A stretch of DNA of 64,000 nucleotides from Dryomyza anilis (GCA_951804985.1 OX638135.1:34443116-34507115); one strand, 5' to 3'; positions 11,400 through 22,627 are shown, counted from the stretch's first letter. The notes: generated by a model from the sequence alone, not told the origin. Made by a program: numbers and translations.

Positions 11400-11563
11400 A
11401 CTGCTGCAAGACAGAGAGAATGACGGACGGACATAGCTAAACGGACTGGTGACGCTGATCAAGAATCGATATTCTTTTCCATACCGGCCACGCCTCCTAA
11501 GAGGCGTTACAATATCTGCACAATGTTAATATACCCTGTACCTCACAGGTGTAGGGTATAAAA
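11400..11563 (+). mobile_element. mini-me variant, 3' end only
   Basis: GACGGACGGACATAGCTAAACGGAC, then TGATCAAGAATCG, a CTTTTCCATACCGG block and a GTGTAGGGTATAAAAA end give the 3' part of the mini-me pattern with a diverged middle. Confidence 0.7.
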
Positions 11564-11639
11564 AGTAATCTCACAACTTTTTTCAGTTCTGAAAACTACG
11601 TTGATACATTACAAATATGTATTACGAAACACCCTTTAA

Positions 11640-12358
11640 CCAGTCTGGTACCACTGCAGTAATACAGTGCAACAATAACAACATACGACACAGTTGACTG
11701 CCAATGGGATGGCAGTCAGCTTGTGCAGTTTTACGTTCATGCACAATTGTGCATTATCACAAATCACAAATGCTACTCAAGAGATGCTTGCTCGGTTGCA
11801 CCAGACACAGTTTGGAGACGTAGTGAACTTGTTCTGTTCTTTTTAGAGGCGAATTGCCGAAAGGTAAATTGCAGCAACAACATTAGTTGGAAACCATTAG
11901 TTAATACATTGTGGAGTTGGAAATTGCTTTTCTGTCGGCTAACTACACCATACCGTCGGCTCATAGCCTAACGCCTTACCGTCGGTTTATACCCGAACGT
12001 CATACTGTAGTTTGTACTGTTGGCTAAACCCAGGATACCATACCCTCGGCCAAAAACCCAAACGCCTTACAGAAGTATTGTAGAGTTTACTTATTTTACG
12101 CTGTCGGCTAACCACCGAACACCTTACCGACGGCTAAAACCGAACGCCATACCGTCGTCTAAAAACCCGAACGCCTTACAGTAGTATTGTACAGTTTACT
12201 TATTTTACGCTGTCGGCTAACCATCGAACACCTTACCGTCGGCTAAAACCGAACGCCATACCGACAGCTTATACCCGAACACTTCCATCAGCGCAAAACC
12301 TGAGCGCCGGATAAACACCCGAACAGCAGTATTTATCACCGACGGCATCATCGGATGG
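11640..12358. repeat. GC-richer region with ~108-bp tandem duplication and GTCGGCTA motifs
   Basis: Motifs such as ACCGTCGGCTAAAACCGAAC repeat irregularly from about 11,935 to 12,290. One ~108-bp unit beginning ACGCCTTACAG (near 12,062) is repeated at about 12,171. An exact 16-bp palindrome ATGCACAATTGTGCAT lies at 11,739-11,754, and an 8-bp stem (GACTGCCA...TGGCAGTC) near 11,697-11,718. The last 15 bp, CATCATCGGATGG, resemble the sequence just before the 3' LTR of the adjoining retrotransposon, so this may be 3' internal sequence of a second, tandem copy. Confidence 0.55.
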
Positions 12359-12608
12359 TGTTACGAACTCCGCTCAACCAACACAAATGAAAGAACCTGG
12401 CTACTCATATTTCAATTATATATTTTATTATGTACTGTACATTGATATAAGAAGAGAATTGTATTAAAATTAATAGAATTAATAAAATACTTTATTATAT
12501 CGTAAAATATACGAATATCCTCTTTTCTTAACGAAGGTTTCGTGGATCCTTCGTTTTATTCTGGAAACGACTGAGTGGCCTCATCCCACGAATAAAATCC
12601 CCGTCACA
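12359..12608 (+). repeat. 5' LTR of element A
   Basis: Begins TGTTACGAACTCC and ends CCCCGTCACA. It holds AATAAAA-type polyadenylation candidates and an ACGAAGG...CCTTCGT stem-loop near 12,530-12,556. It aligns without gaps with 16,587-16,836. Confidence 0.92.
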
Positions 12609-13474
12609 ATGGCGCCCGAGCAGGGACAATCCAAATCCAACGACGAAAGTGGAAAACCCGAAGAAACCACCAGCGACCACGGATTGGATGCAATGTACAG
12701 TACCGAGGCCGGTTCAAACGGAAACACACATTTAACGACGGATTCCTTACAATGGATTTATTTATTAAATGAAACCCGATTAGTTGAGGAATGTCAACGA
12801 GTTGGAATAAGCGGAAGCACCGTAACGAAATTAAGCTGAGTAATTTCATCAAGGAAAAGCGAAACCGGAAATCCACGGAAAATTTAATAAAGGATTTAGA
12901 GGAAATGCAGTTGGAAGAGAAAGTTATTATCGACACAACCAGCTTGTACAATAAAACTATCGAAATAGCAGTACCGGCTGCTATTCGCAAAACTTCGAAT
13001 TACACAGTTGACAGTGATGTCATGAAAACAGTGCAACGATGGAATTTACACTACGACGGTGGTTAAAATTAAATCGAATTTTTAGAATGAATCGAAGAGC
13101 TAGCAGAATGCAATCATTTGGAAAAGGATCAACTTTTATCCACATTATTGGAAGTGTTACAAGTCGAAGCGCTACATTGGTATAGGATAAAACGAGCAAC
13201 AATACAATCATGGGCCATATTTCGCGTCGAAGCCGAAAATTTTTTTCTACCGAAGAGATTCCAGAGCCAGCTTGAGGAGAGAATTTATCATCGTAAACAA
13301 ATGCCTAGGGAAAAAGCAAAAGAATATATAATCGCCCTCCAGACATTAATACTACAACATCCCCAGCTGAGACAACAGGAACACACCGATCGTATTTATG
13401 ATGGACTTCGCGCCGAATACAAATTGTACTTACGCCAAAATGATTTTTTATCCATTGATGGACTTATGCAATGA
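12609..13474 (+). pseudogene. gag of element A, interrupted
   Basis: The first frame (12,609-12,839) opens at an ATG overlapping the PBS and ends in an ETRLVEECQRVGISG stretch that looks like a SAP-type helix-turn region found at the start of some Ty3/gypsy Gags. A frameshift then leads to 12,791-13,066. After in-frame stops between 13,066 and about 13,092 the same frame continues to 13,474 with the capsid-like block QSWAIFRVEAENFFLPKRFQ and MPREKAKEYIIALQTL. A CCHC zinc knuckle never appears, because the sequence jumps to RT soon after 13,474. It could not make a complete Gag. Confidence 0.8.
12610..12627 (+). promoter_or_regulatory. primer binding site, tRNA-Lys type
   Basis: TGGCGCCCGAGCAGGGAC begins two bases after the LTR. 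It differs at one position from the well-known 18-nt site complementary to the 3' end of tRNA-Lys(UUU). Minus-strand DNA synthesis of the retroelement would start here. The A of the LTR-PBS spacer and the first PBS bases form the ATG of the gag-like frame. Confidence 0.85.
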
Positions 13475-13519
13475 CCAATGAATACGAAGCAGGGCACATG
13501 GAGAATGTGCATCGTCTTT

Positions 13520-14575
13520 AAATGTTAAATGCAGCTACCGAAACTGATGCGTATCCGCTCCCACAAATCAACGCAAGAAGCCACTTACATTTCGCCAATC
13601 GATCTAAAAAACGGGTACTGGCAGATACCAGTGAAGAAAATTTCAAGGCCATATACCGCGTTCAAGGTACCAGGCCGGGGGCTTTTCCAGTGGAAAATGA
13701 TGCCGTTCGGATTACACTCGGCTCCCGCTACTTTCCAACGAGCACTTGACGAAATTATCGGACCCGAGCTCCACCCGAAGGCATTTGCATATCTAGACGA
13801 CATAATCGTGCTAGGAACAACATTTGAAGAACACATGGAGAATCTAGAACTCGGCTACAGGCAGCAAATATACAGGTCAATTTCGAGAAATGCAATTTTG
13901 TTCGCACTCGTATTCATTACTTAGGGCACATCATTAGTGCCGATGGAATTCATACAGATCCGGCAAAAATAGCAGCTGTACAAGAAATGGCAGCCCCGAC
14001 CAATTTAAAAGAATTACGACGCATACTGGGTGTTGTATCGTGGTATCGCCGTTTCATTCCAGATTTTTCTACGCTCGCGGCTCCGATGAATCGGCTTCTC
14101 AAGAAAAATATTAAATGGGAGTGGAATGACGCACAAGAAGTTGCTTTTAAAGAAACTAAAACGCGACTAACGCAGGCCCCAGTTCTCCGCTGCCCTGATT
14201 TTGAAAGAACATTCGTTTTACAAACCGACGCTAGTCGAGAGGGGCTCGGGGACGTGTTATTTCAAAGACATTCAGAGCAAGAGCACGTCATCGCCTATGC
14301 AAGCCGAACTCTCACCGATATGGAACGAAAGTACTCAGCGACTGAACAAGAGTGTCTCGCTATACTTTGGGGCATAAAAAAATGAGGCCATACTTAGAGT
14401 GCTACCGTTTTAAAGTGATAACCGATCATCATTCACTGAAATGGTTGCATTCATTGCAAAATCCATCAGGACGTCTAGCGCGATGGGCGCTCGAACTTCA
14501 ACAATTTAACTTCGAAATTTAATATCGGCGCGGTACTTTAAATGTGGTGGCCGACGCTTTATCCCGAAGTCCGCT
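13520..14575 (+). pseudogene. reverse transcriptase / RNase H of element A, truncated and frameshifted
   Basis: Starts abruptly at DAYPLPQI, well into the RT domain, so fingers and protease are lost. Then come YISPIDLKNGYWQIPV, MMPFGLHSAPATFQRA and the catalytic FAYLDDII box at about 13,790. A frameshift near 13,850 precedes the connection segment (LRRILGVVSWYRRFIPDF) and RNase H with QTDAS, ATEQECLAILWG and, after a single-base shift near 14,380, ITDHHSLKWL. An in-frame stop sits at 14,521 just before the conserved ADALSR. Family motifs are clear; activity is not expected. Confidence 0.88.
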
Positions 14576-14639
14576 CCCGAAAATCAAAACAGAACCATTA
14601 CTTACATGCACCAAAACCACACACGATTGGTATAATTGC

Positions 14640-15591
14640 CAAGTGAGTAAAGTTAGGAAAAACGCTGGCAAATACCCAGACTACCAATTCATAAATGAAC
14701 GACTTTTCCGACACATTCCCCGACGAAGCCAAATCTCTGCAGATCCGGAGTGGAAGTTATGTGTATCTCAGACACAAAAACAACGCATATTACATGAAGT
14801 ACATGATAGCGAAACCGCAGGACATCTAGGTACTGCAAAAACAATCAAACGAGCACAGTTGGCCGGGCATGTACCGTGACATACACCGACATGTACATAG
14901 TTGTAACACATACGCCCGGCATAAAGTATCAAAGAGACTTGTATGACATCAATGCAATGTTCCCGGCCATAGGAAATTGTTTGTGCAGATTTGTTGGGCC
15001 GTTACCACCGCTTCGGGTGTCCTCAAATTTTCTTATCCGACAATGGGAAACAATTTGTCCAAGAAGTACTTCCGAGAGCATGGAATTGAACATAGGTTTA
15101 CCGCACCCTACACCCCTCAAGAGAACCCAACCGAGAGAACAAATAGTGTTATAAAAATCATGATTGGTGAAAGAGCAGAAAATGACCACCGAACGTGGGA
15201 TTTACAATTACCAGAGATTGCTTTTTCAATTAATACTGTATTTCACGAATCAACCCAGACATCGGCAGTCGAGATGAACTTCGTACGAGCTTTACTAGTT
15301 CCAAATCAACTTCACGGGGAAGGAGTACTCAACGTAATCTCGCAGAACTATGGAAAGAAGTGAAGAAAAACCAGGATCGTGCGACGGAGCAACAAAGAAA
15401 ACACTACAACCTGCGACGTAGGCAATCGAAGTTCAAAATTTTGCACCGCACAAAAATTGGCACCAAAATATTCTGGACCATTCGTTGTTAAGATTAGATT
15501 AGAATTAGAACTAGTAAAAAAGGCAACCAAGAAACTGTTTCGGGCTCATTTACAGGACTTAAAACCCTATGATAGAAGAGATCCGCAGTAG
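14640..15591 (+). pseudogene. integrase of element A, core mostly deleted
   Basis: The zinc-binding start is present as HEVHDSETAGHLGTAKT. After a frameshift near 14,870 the partner cysteines appear as a CNTYARHK-type sequence, with the second Cys apparently replaced by Tyr. The stretch with the first catalytic Asp is missing between about 14,940 and 15,030. The second Asp survives in the DNGKQF context near 15,043, and the Glu in PQENPTERTN near 15,125. A further shift near 15,363 separates the C-terminal KYSGPFVV/FRAHLQDLKPY block. Confidence 0.82.
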
Positions 15592-15864
15592 TGTAATATA
15601 TTAAATATAAGAAAGCCGGAAAAGGAGAGAAGACCGGAAAAAACAGAAGCGAAAACCATAGAAAATTAATGAAAAGGAAATATAAAAATAAGAATTTAAA
15701 TTTGAATATAGAAATATAGTATATATAGCAGCCTCGAAACATTAAATTTGTCATTCGAATAGCAGCAGTCACAGGAGCAACATGCATAAACGCACTAATC
15801 CTTTTCCACCAGGCAAAGTCACACAATATTTGCGAAATACCAGAATGCCGAAAAAGGTGGAAAA

Positions 15865-16461
15865 GTGACCGGCACCACCCGAGGCCACTCCGAGGCCGAA
15901 GGTATCGGTCCAGTCGGTTGTAGGAAGATAACCTTCAAGTATTCCGAAGTACGAGCAGCACCATCACTAGTACGAATAAAATCAGCCGACCCGAAGTCAT
16001 CGCCAACCGATCCGAAGAAGTCGCTAGCCGACCCGACATCATCGCCAGCCGAACAGAAAGCATTGCCACCCGATCCGAAAGCTTCGAAAGCCGTTACGAA
16101 GGCAGCACCAGTCAACCCGAAGGCAGCGCCAGTCACACCACTCGCTGCAATGAGGTTGTTAGACGACATCCCGAGTTGCAGCCATCAGCCACCGTGCTAC
16201 AATTCGACGGACCGCTTCCAGGGAGTATGGCAGAATCCAGCCACCAGATCTCACGGCAACGGCGACGAGAGCAGTATGCATTCAAGGGCATACAAATTAA
16301 TCGCCCACGGACTGGCGGTCTTCGACACGGCGCGCTGGGTGTCCACCGATCACAGTGGAAATAATGGACGAGGACCATGCTCGGCTACGTTGCGGCGATA
16401 TTTGTTTTTTTTTTTCAATATAGTTCATTTTCTTTTTTCCCATAATAAAAGAGAGATATAA
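15865..16461 (+). CDS. extra 3' reading frame of element A (198 aa), function unknown
   Basis: This is the longest undamaged frame in the element. Residues 35-90 are a proline/lysine/alanine-rich low-complexity region made of loosely repeated DPK-S and P-x-DPKA units. The C-terminal third is hydrophilic, then ends in a short F-rich stretch (RRYLFFFFNIVHFLF) close to a poly-A/TA tract. It lies where some insect retroelements carry an env or accessory gene, but I see no signal peptide, fusion peptide, cleavage site or ectodomain. It may be fortuitous coding through GC-richer repeat DNA. Confidence 0.35.
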   Translation: MTGTTRGHSEAEGIGPVGCRKITFKYSEVRAAPSLVRIKSADPKSSPTDPKKSLADPTSSPAEQKALPPDPKASKAVTKAAPVNPKAAPVTPLAAMRLLDDIPSCSHQPPCYNSTDRFQGVWQNPATRSHGNGDESSMHSRAYKLIAHGLAVFDTARWVSTDHSGNNGRGPCSATLRRYLFFFFNIVHFLFSHNKREI

Positions 16462-16468
16462 TCAAAAA

Positions 16469-16508
<40 letters not shown>

Positions 16509-16517
16509 TAAAAAAAA

Positions 16518-16575
<58 letters not shown>

Positions 16576-16580
16576 TCATC
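16462..16580. repeat. A-rich and TA microsatellite before the 3' LTR
   Basis: A run of about 22 A is followed by TA repeats up to CATCATCGGATAG. A polypurine tract would be expected just before the 3' LTR; instead this expanded microsatellite occupies most of the space. Confidence 0.85.
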
Positions 16581-16586
16581 GGATAG

Positions 16587-16836
16587 TGTTACGAACTCCG
16601 CTCAACCAACACAAATGAAAGAACCTGGCTACTCATATTTCAATTATATATTTTATTATGTACTGTACATTGATATAAGAAGAGAATTGTATTGAAATGA
16701 ATAGTATTAATAAAATAATTTATTATATCGTAAAATATACGAATATACTCTTTTCTTAGCGAAGGTTTCGTGGATCCTTCGTTTTATTCTGGAAACGACT
16801 GAGTGGCCTCAGCCCACAAATAAAATCCCCGTCACA
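16587..16836 (+). repeat. 3' LTR of element A
   Basis: Same length and ends as the 5' LTR, with about eight substitutions by eye (for example CCTCAGCCCACAAAT against CCTCATCCCACGAAT). After it comes AAACATATTTC, which does not repeat the bases before the 5' LTR. Confidence 0.92.
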
Positions 16837-17779
16837 AAACATATTTCACTTTCAACACTTTCAAATTAAAAGTTGTCGGACTTCATAACTTTTTAAAGAA
16901 TAGGTTTTGGACATCCCCCGAGTATTTTAAGAGCAAAATGAAACAATTCGAAGAATAGTTTTTTTAAATATTGCGGTATCAATTTTTATTTTGAGGTTTT
17001 TGAAAATATTTTTTTTGAAAACAACCTTATCACTAAAAAACCCATAAACGTTTTATAAAAGTTTCACGTAATTTGTCTACCATTAGAGTCATAACAAGTG
17101 GTAACAAGTGGAAAAAAAAGTCATTTTTTTAACATTATACCCTCGAATATCATTAAATGGTCTATACATGAATTAACGTGCATAAAAATAAGTAACAAAC
17201 AAACAAAAAACCATTCCGCTATCTTAAATAGTTGAGAAGATATTACAAATCAAAGTTTCGTGAACTTTTTTGTTAACTGTATTAGGGATGCCCAACTGTG
17301 CCCGTACGCGCAAGTTTGGAAAAAATGATCAAATACGCGCGCATGGCTTTTTTTTAATTTCACGTCTATACTAATAAAGATAGATATTTGTATATTTTGA
17401 TATTCTTAAAGATAATTCTTTGGGGAATCGAGTGGCATACTTTGTTTTTTTTTACACCGATACCCTACATTTAAAAATTGACTTTATTGAATATTTTGTA
17501 AAATATTTCTGATGCGTAGAAATTAATTATAATATATATATTTTTTCCGATGCAACGATTAATTGCACATACCTAGTTAGATTCGTGCATTAATATTAAT
17601 ACCCAGCAGGAAATGACAACATTGACTACAAAGTGATAAATTGAGGAAATTGTAGAATTAATTAATTTTGTCCATTTTTGCAAAACATACATAGTGAATT
17701 CTAACATTGCATTTAACATTTTATAATAATATCTCAATTAATTCTGACCAGTATTATTCAAGTTACCGTGATTTCTGGC
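16837..17779. other. AT-rich interval, possible hAT-like left end
   Basis: Near 17,286 the sequence GGGATGCCCAACTGTGCCCG leads into CAAATACGCGCGCATG at about 17,330-17,346. The same 16 bases occur in reverse complement near 20,490-20,505. This suggests the two ends of one transposon, about 3.3 kb long, now filled by other elements. No gene is visible. Confidence 0.4.
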
Positions 17780-17869
17780 AGACAGCAACACAGACAGACA
17801 TAGATACAGACATATGAACAGACGGGCATGGCTAAACGGACTTGTTGAGTGATGCTCAAGAATATATAT
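17780..17869 (+). mobile_element. mini-me variant, core fragment
   Basis: CAGACAGACATAGATACAGAC...GACGGGCATGGCTAAACGGAC...CTCAAGAATATATAT is the microsatellite-plus-core part of mini-me. A long inverted-repeat element is inserted exactly in its TATATA core. Confidence 0.7.
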
Positions 17870-19201
17870 GGGGCATTCCATGTCAATTCGCCGAGGTTTG
17901 ACCCCCTCCGATTTGATTGATTTTTTAATATGTTGTTATCAATGAAGTTTATATTTAATTTTTCAGTTTTCTATCGCACCCCCTTCACCCCCTTTGCAAA
18001 CTCTAAAAACACGATTTTTGTTGTTTTGCACCACAGCTTCCAAAAACTTTGATTTGGAGTGGTTAGAATTTTTCTTTAATTTTTTTCTTAATTTTGAAAA
18101 TCCTGTTTTTACTATATAAATCGCCATAATTTCGAATTGGGTTGAGATACATCAAAAAAAACTGGTATATACTAAAATGTCCTAAGTACAAACCGTGTTA
18201 CAAAAAATGGACGGTTATTGACAACTACCACGCCTAGCTGCCATACAATATTTATAGTAAACACGCTATAACTCTGAAGATATTAGAGGTATATTATTGA
18301 AATAATTTCGATGTATGGTCTAGTTCAGTGAACTGCCACGACTACCTGTCATATAAACATAACATCAGCCATAACTCCGTTTCTATATGAGATATCGAAA
18401 TAAAATTTTTGATGTTTTAATTTTTTGTAGGGATCAATAATTATACGAAATTAAATTGTGATCGGTCTACTACAACGCCTACCTACCATATTAAATCGTC
18501 ATATCATTGGTCATAACTCCGGTACTATGCGAGATATGATGATGATCATCTTTTCATAGAGACCAAATTAAATACATATTGTAGCACTTTATATGTCATG
18601 TTTTTTGGCAGGTAGACGTCAAAGTAAGCCGATCACAACAATTTTTAGTAATAAATTTTGTTTTTATATTATATGATGTTTGACAAAATTTCAATAATAT
18701 ACCTTTTATATCTTATGACTTATATCGTGTTTACTATAAACGTTATATGACAGCTAGGCGTGGCAGTTGACAATAACCACCCGCTTTTTGTAACACGGTT
18801 TGTACTTAAGACATATGAGTAAATACCAGATTTTATTGATGTATATTAAACTACACCGAAATTATGGCGATTTATATAGTAAAAAAACAGTATTTTCAAA
18901 GTTAAGAAAAAAAAAATAGAAGAAAAATTCTTACCACTCCACATCAAAGTGGAATGATCTTTGTTCAATGTCAAGAATTTATGTAAATTTTTTCAGAATT
19001 TTAAAAAGGCAGTTTTTGGATGCTGTGGTGCAAACAACAAAAATCGTGTTTTTAGAGTTTGCAAAGGGGGTGAAGTGGGTGCGATAGAAAATTGAAAAAA
19101 TAAATATAAACTTCATTGACCAATAATAACAACATATTAAAAAATGAAGCAAATCGGAGGGGGTCAGGGTCAAACCTCGGCGAATTGACGTGGAATGCCC
19201 C
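17870..19201. mobile_element. long inverted-repeat (foldback) element, family G
   Basis: Tips GGGGCATTCCATGTCAATTC and its near-perfect complement enclose arms of roughly 480 bp each that align in inverted orientation through GCAAACTCTAAAAACACGAT, ATTATGGCGATTTATATAGT and GCTAGGCGTGG. The central ~350 bp carry further CATAACTCCG-type repeats. Both flanks are ATATATAT because it inserted in a mini-me TA core, so the target duplication cannot be sized. The tips resemble those of family F (GGGCCATTCCAC). No coding potential. Confidence 0.85.
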
Positions 19202-19436
19202 ATATATATACCGACCAATACCTGAAAAAGCAAGGTGATATAATTATTACTTTGGTTCAAATCGGTTGCCATGAGGGTCATGGAACCCTGACCCCCTCTG
19301 ACACGGATTAAAATTACCTTTAGGCGCAGAAATGCACAGATAAAATTGATATGGCTGTAACCACCATAAATCCTACTATTCTCTTAATATAGTATGATCG
19401 TGATCCAAAAAAGTTATATACCGCTAAATTTTATAT

Positions 19437-20140
19437 TTATACCCTACACTAAGAGTGAAAGGGTATATTCAGTTTATTACGCCGTTTGTAACACCCAGAA
19501 TGAAGCATCTCCGGTATGGAAAAGTATTAATATTCTTGTTCAGAATGACCTCCTGAGTCGATTTAGCGATGTCCGTCTGTCTGTCAGTCTGTCTGTTGAA
19601 ATCCCTACTACTTAAACAATTAAAGAGTTTAATAAATGAAACTCATAATTTAGATTACTTATATACCTACGCTGTATGTGCGAAAAAATTGGGCACGTTG
19701 GTACATTGTGACCTGTGATCTGAGCATTTATATTCAAATAACTCATATAAAATTTACATCTACAGTTCAATTCTACTGTATACGTGCTGAGGTAAACTTT
19801 TTTGGTCAAATATATATTAGGTTCATGCTCAAATACATGGAAATAATGTTAACCCGCGTAACGACTTGTGGTTCCCAAACAAAAAAATAGAAATTCGGTA
19901 CACCTACTTATTTGTAAATATGGGTATCAAATGAATGGAAATTCTTCAGCGATTGAAAGATTGTAGTTATTTTCAGGATACGTATACCCTGGTGACCATT
20001 ATACCACTTTGAATGGTAACCACACATATGTGTAGGGTATTTATAGTCGGCTTAGATCGACTATAATTTTGATAATCCTAAGTATCATAATAATACCTAA
20101 TTTAAAATTTCCCATGTGATCTAACCTTCCCAACTGGTTT
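19437..20140 (-). mobile_element. mini-me/DINE-like element, nearly full length
   Basis: Reverse-complement copy running from TATACCCTACACTAAGAG (its right end) to CCTTCCCAACTGG (its left end). It has a GTCTGTCTGTCA microsatellite at about 19,570-19,605 and a stem AGTCGG...CCGACT near 20,047-20,065. The core and internal sequence align with the copy at 4494 with moderate divergence. Confidence 0.85.
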
Positions 20141-20281
20141 TTTGAATAATACTGAAAAATACGTATATTTACATTCAAATATCCTTTGAACAGTGCATGC
20201 TATTAATATGAATTATACGTAAGTTAAGATACGTATGTGTCCTTGTTATGTGATAAAAATTTAGTTGTCTTTCACATATAA

Positions 20282-20700
20282 ATGAAAATTTTACACGGAT
20301 TTGAGTACACCCATTATATTGTTGTATCATTTTTTTCATTTTTTGAAGAAATAAGCCTCAATACAGATAGCTTTAACTCGGAAGTGGTAAGAGATATTTA
20401 CATAAAAAAACGGGAATTTTTATCTGCATTCATCTGTTATATAATAAGCAATTCAAATGGAACATTCCCGTAAGTTTTTGTTTTGGCCTCATGCGCGCGT
20501 ATTTGGTAATTTTTTCACAACGTGCGACTTCAGCCCGCAAGGTGCTTGGTGAGGGGAACAGCGGCGAAGCGGAAAGGGTGAGAGGATTGTTAGAGTTTGA
20601 GCGAGCACAACGAATATAAGTTCCTGTGAACTGCAAAAACTCTCAGTCGATAACGCTGCCTCCGTTTCCCAAAAAATGCACTGAAAATTTAAAATGTTTG
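20282..20700. other. GC-richer unassigned segment, possible transposon right end
   Basis: A 63-codon plus-strand frame (20,282-20,473) precedes CTCATGCGCGCGTATTTGG, the inverted partner of 17,330-17,346, and a GC-rich stretch with GAGGGGAACAGCGGCGAAGCGG. The base composition contrasts with its surroundings. I recognise no protein domain. Confidence 0.35.
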
Positions 20701-21284
20701 AAGTAGAGTGAAAATATTAATTGTTGTTTGTTAATTTTATCAAGAAAACAAGAATACATGTATTTTGAGGAATGTACAATATAGATAATTGGTTTTGTCT
20801 AGAAAATCAGTATTATAAATTTAATAAAACATATTTAAGCAAATGCACTAATTTTAAAAATACATATTTTTGAACTTATCTGTCATATATTTATATATAT
20901 TTATCATACAACATTATTAGTATAATGTTGTATGAATTATAATAATGAATTATATGATTAAAATAATCTCAACTATGTATCGTAAAAATAGATTTTATTG
21001 AGTGTAAACTCACAGTCATTTGTAGTAAACAGCCCAGTAGAAATTGTGAAATAGATTTTTTGACTATTTTTTTTTTATCTGAATCTGAAAAAAATTCTTA
21101 CAAAATATTTATATATAATGTTAATTTATTTATTTTCCTGGGGAGTTATTCCTTGATTTTTTTTTTTTAAGAATAAGTAGAGTGCGTGGCATTGTAAATA
21201 CTCAGTAGTAAAATTTGAGATGTTTACATTCACAATTGAAAGGTACTGTTTAAAAATACTGCTAGTACCGTTTGATGTCTATTT
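20701..21284. other. AT-rich interval, nothing recognised
   Basis: Only short AT-rich frames and the local inverted pair ATAATGTTGTATGAATTATAATAATG are visible. Confidence 0.4.
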
Positions 21285-22107
21285 TTGAGTTACTTGAAAC
21301 TTAGCACTCATCGGATAATTTCGTTGAAGTTAAACATTTTGCACGTAAACCATAAGTTAATTATGGAAAAATTGGGTCTATAAGTTATAAAACTGATTTA
21401 GGTGGACAACACCTAAATTTTTATTTTTTTACCATTATAGTTCTATATTAATAACACTGCTCTATACTCATTATCGTGCAGTAAAAGTTGCAGCAAATAT
21501 TGGATGCAATTGTAGAGCTAATTCCGAAAATGGCATCAGTTTTGTCAAATTGGCTATAGTTTTTGAGATATTGCGTGAACAAATTTATTTCCGAGACATA
21601 AGCAAAAGTTATGTATGAATATTTTTATTACATAAATGAGGCAGTGTAATGCACCAATACTGAAAATGTAGATTTCCTATATTATTTATGTCAATTATTT
21701 TTTTCTGACGTTTGAACTGCGTTAATTAATTAAGCTCGCCTATAAATAACAAGATAATGTAAATTAGAGCCTAAAATTAACATTGTAATGCTAGAGTAAA
21801 ATAAAATAATGTCCTGTATTCGCACATTGCAGATGATGTACAAAAAAAACATTTTAAATCCATATTTTTATTTTTTTCGGCATACATTTTTTGTTGTAAA
21901 CTCTAGCAGCAGAATGTAACTTTAAGGCCCTATTACATTTTAAAATAAAAATAAAATTTTGGTATGTATATGTCAAACATCGAAGTAATGGGCATTCAAT
22001 TAACTTGAATATTTTTCAACCAAACTAGAAAACAAATATTTTTATAAAAAAAAATTATTACATTCTTCTCATGGTATTTTCCGTAAACAAGCATGTTATA
22101 TCTTTTA
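21285..22107 (-). mobile_element. repeat family H, copy 2
   Basis: Reverse complement of the outer parts of 10,340-11,030. It keeps AAACTTAGCACTCATCGGAT, CCATAAGTTAATTATGGAAA and the GGTATTTTCCGTAAACAAGC end. Its centre differs from copy 1, so one of the two has been rearranged or the family is composite. Its end abuts a mini-me. Confidence 0.65.
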
Positions 22108-22627
22108 AGGGTAATTTTTAAGTAGGTGTTATTATGACAGTTAGGATTATCAAAATTATAGTCGGTCAAAGCCGACTATAAATACCCTACACATATGTGT
22201 GGTTACCATTCAAAGTGGTATATAGGTCACCAAGGTATACGAATCCTGTAAATAACTACAAACTTTCCATCGAGGAAGAATTACCATTCATTTGATACCC
22301 ATATTTACAAATGGGTAGGTGTGCCGAATTTCGATTTTTGTTTTGGTAACCACAAGTCGTTTCGCCGAAAAACGTTATTCTCATGTATTTGAGTATGATG
22401 TATATATTTGACCAAAAAAGTTTACCTAAGTAAAATTGATCTGTAGATGTAAATTTTATATGAGGTATTTAAACATTAGTGGTCGGTTCGCAGGTTACAA
22501 TAGACCGATCATGCCAATTTTCTTGTTCAGACAGATATATAAGTAATCTAAATCTAAAGTTTCATTGCTTTAGCTCTTATACTTTTTCTGTAATCTTGAT
22601 ATCAACAGACAGAAAGAAGAACAGACG

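Larger units (their letters stand above)
12359..16836 (+). mobile_element. Ty3/gypsy-class LTR retrotransposon A, defective
   Basis: Two 250-bp LTRs flank a primer binding site, gag, RT, RNase H, integrase and an extra 3' reading frame in that order, which is the Ty3/gypsy arrangement. The internal region is about 4 kb, shorter than usual, because the zinc knuckle, protease, N-terminal RT and most of the integrase core are missing. By eye the LTRs differ at about 8 of 250 positions. No matching target duplication was found outside the LTRs. Confidence 0.92.

Noticed and set aside
11723..11971. 82- and 63-codon overlapping frames on both strands as genes
   Set aside because: They overlap a palindrome-rich, GTCGGCTA-repeat region probably belonging to a retroelement, and neither has a known domain.
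12353..16841. Target-site duplication around element A
   Set aside because: The bases before the 5' LTR (GATGG) and after the 3' LTR (AAACA) do not match. The similarity CATCATCGGAT is before both LTRs, so it is not a target duplication.
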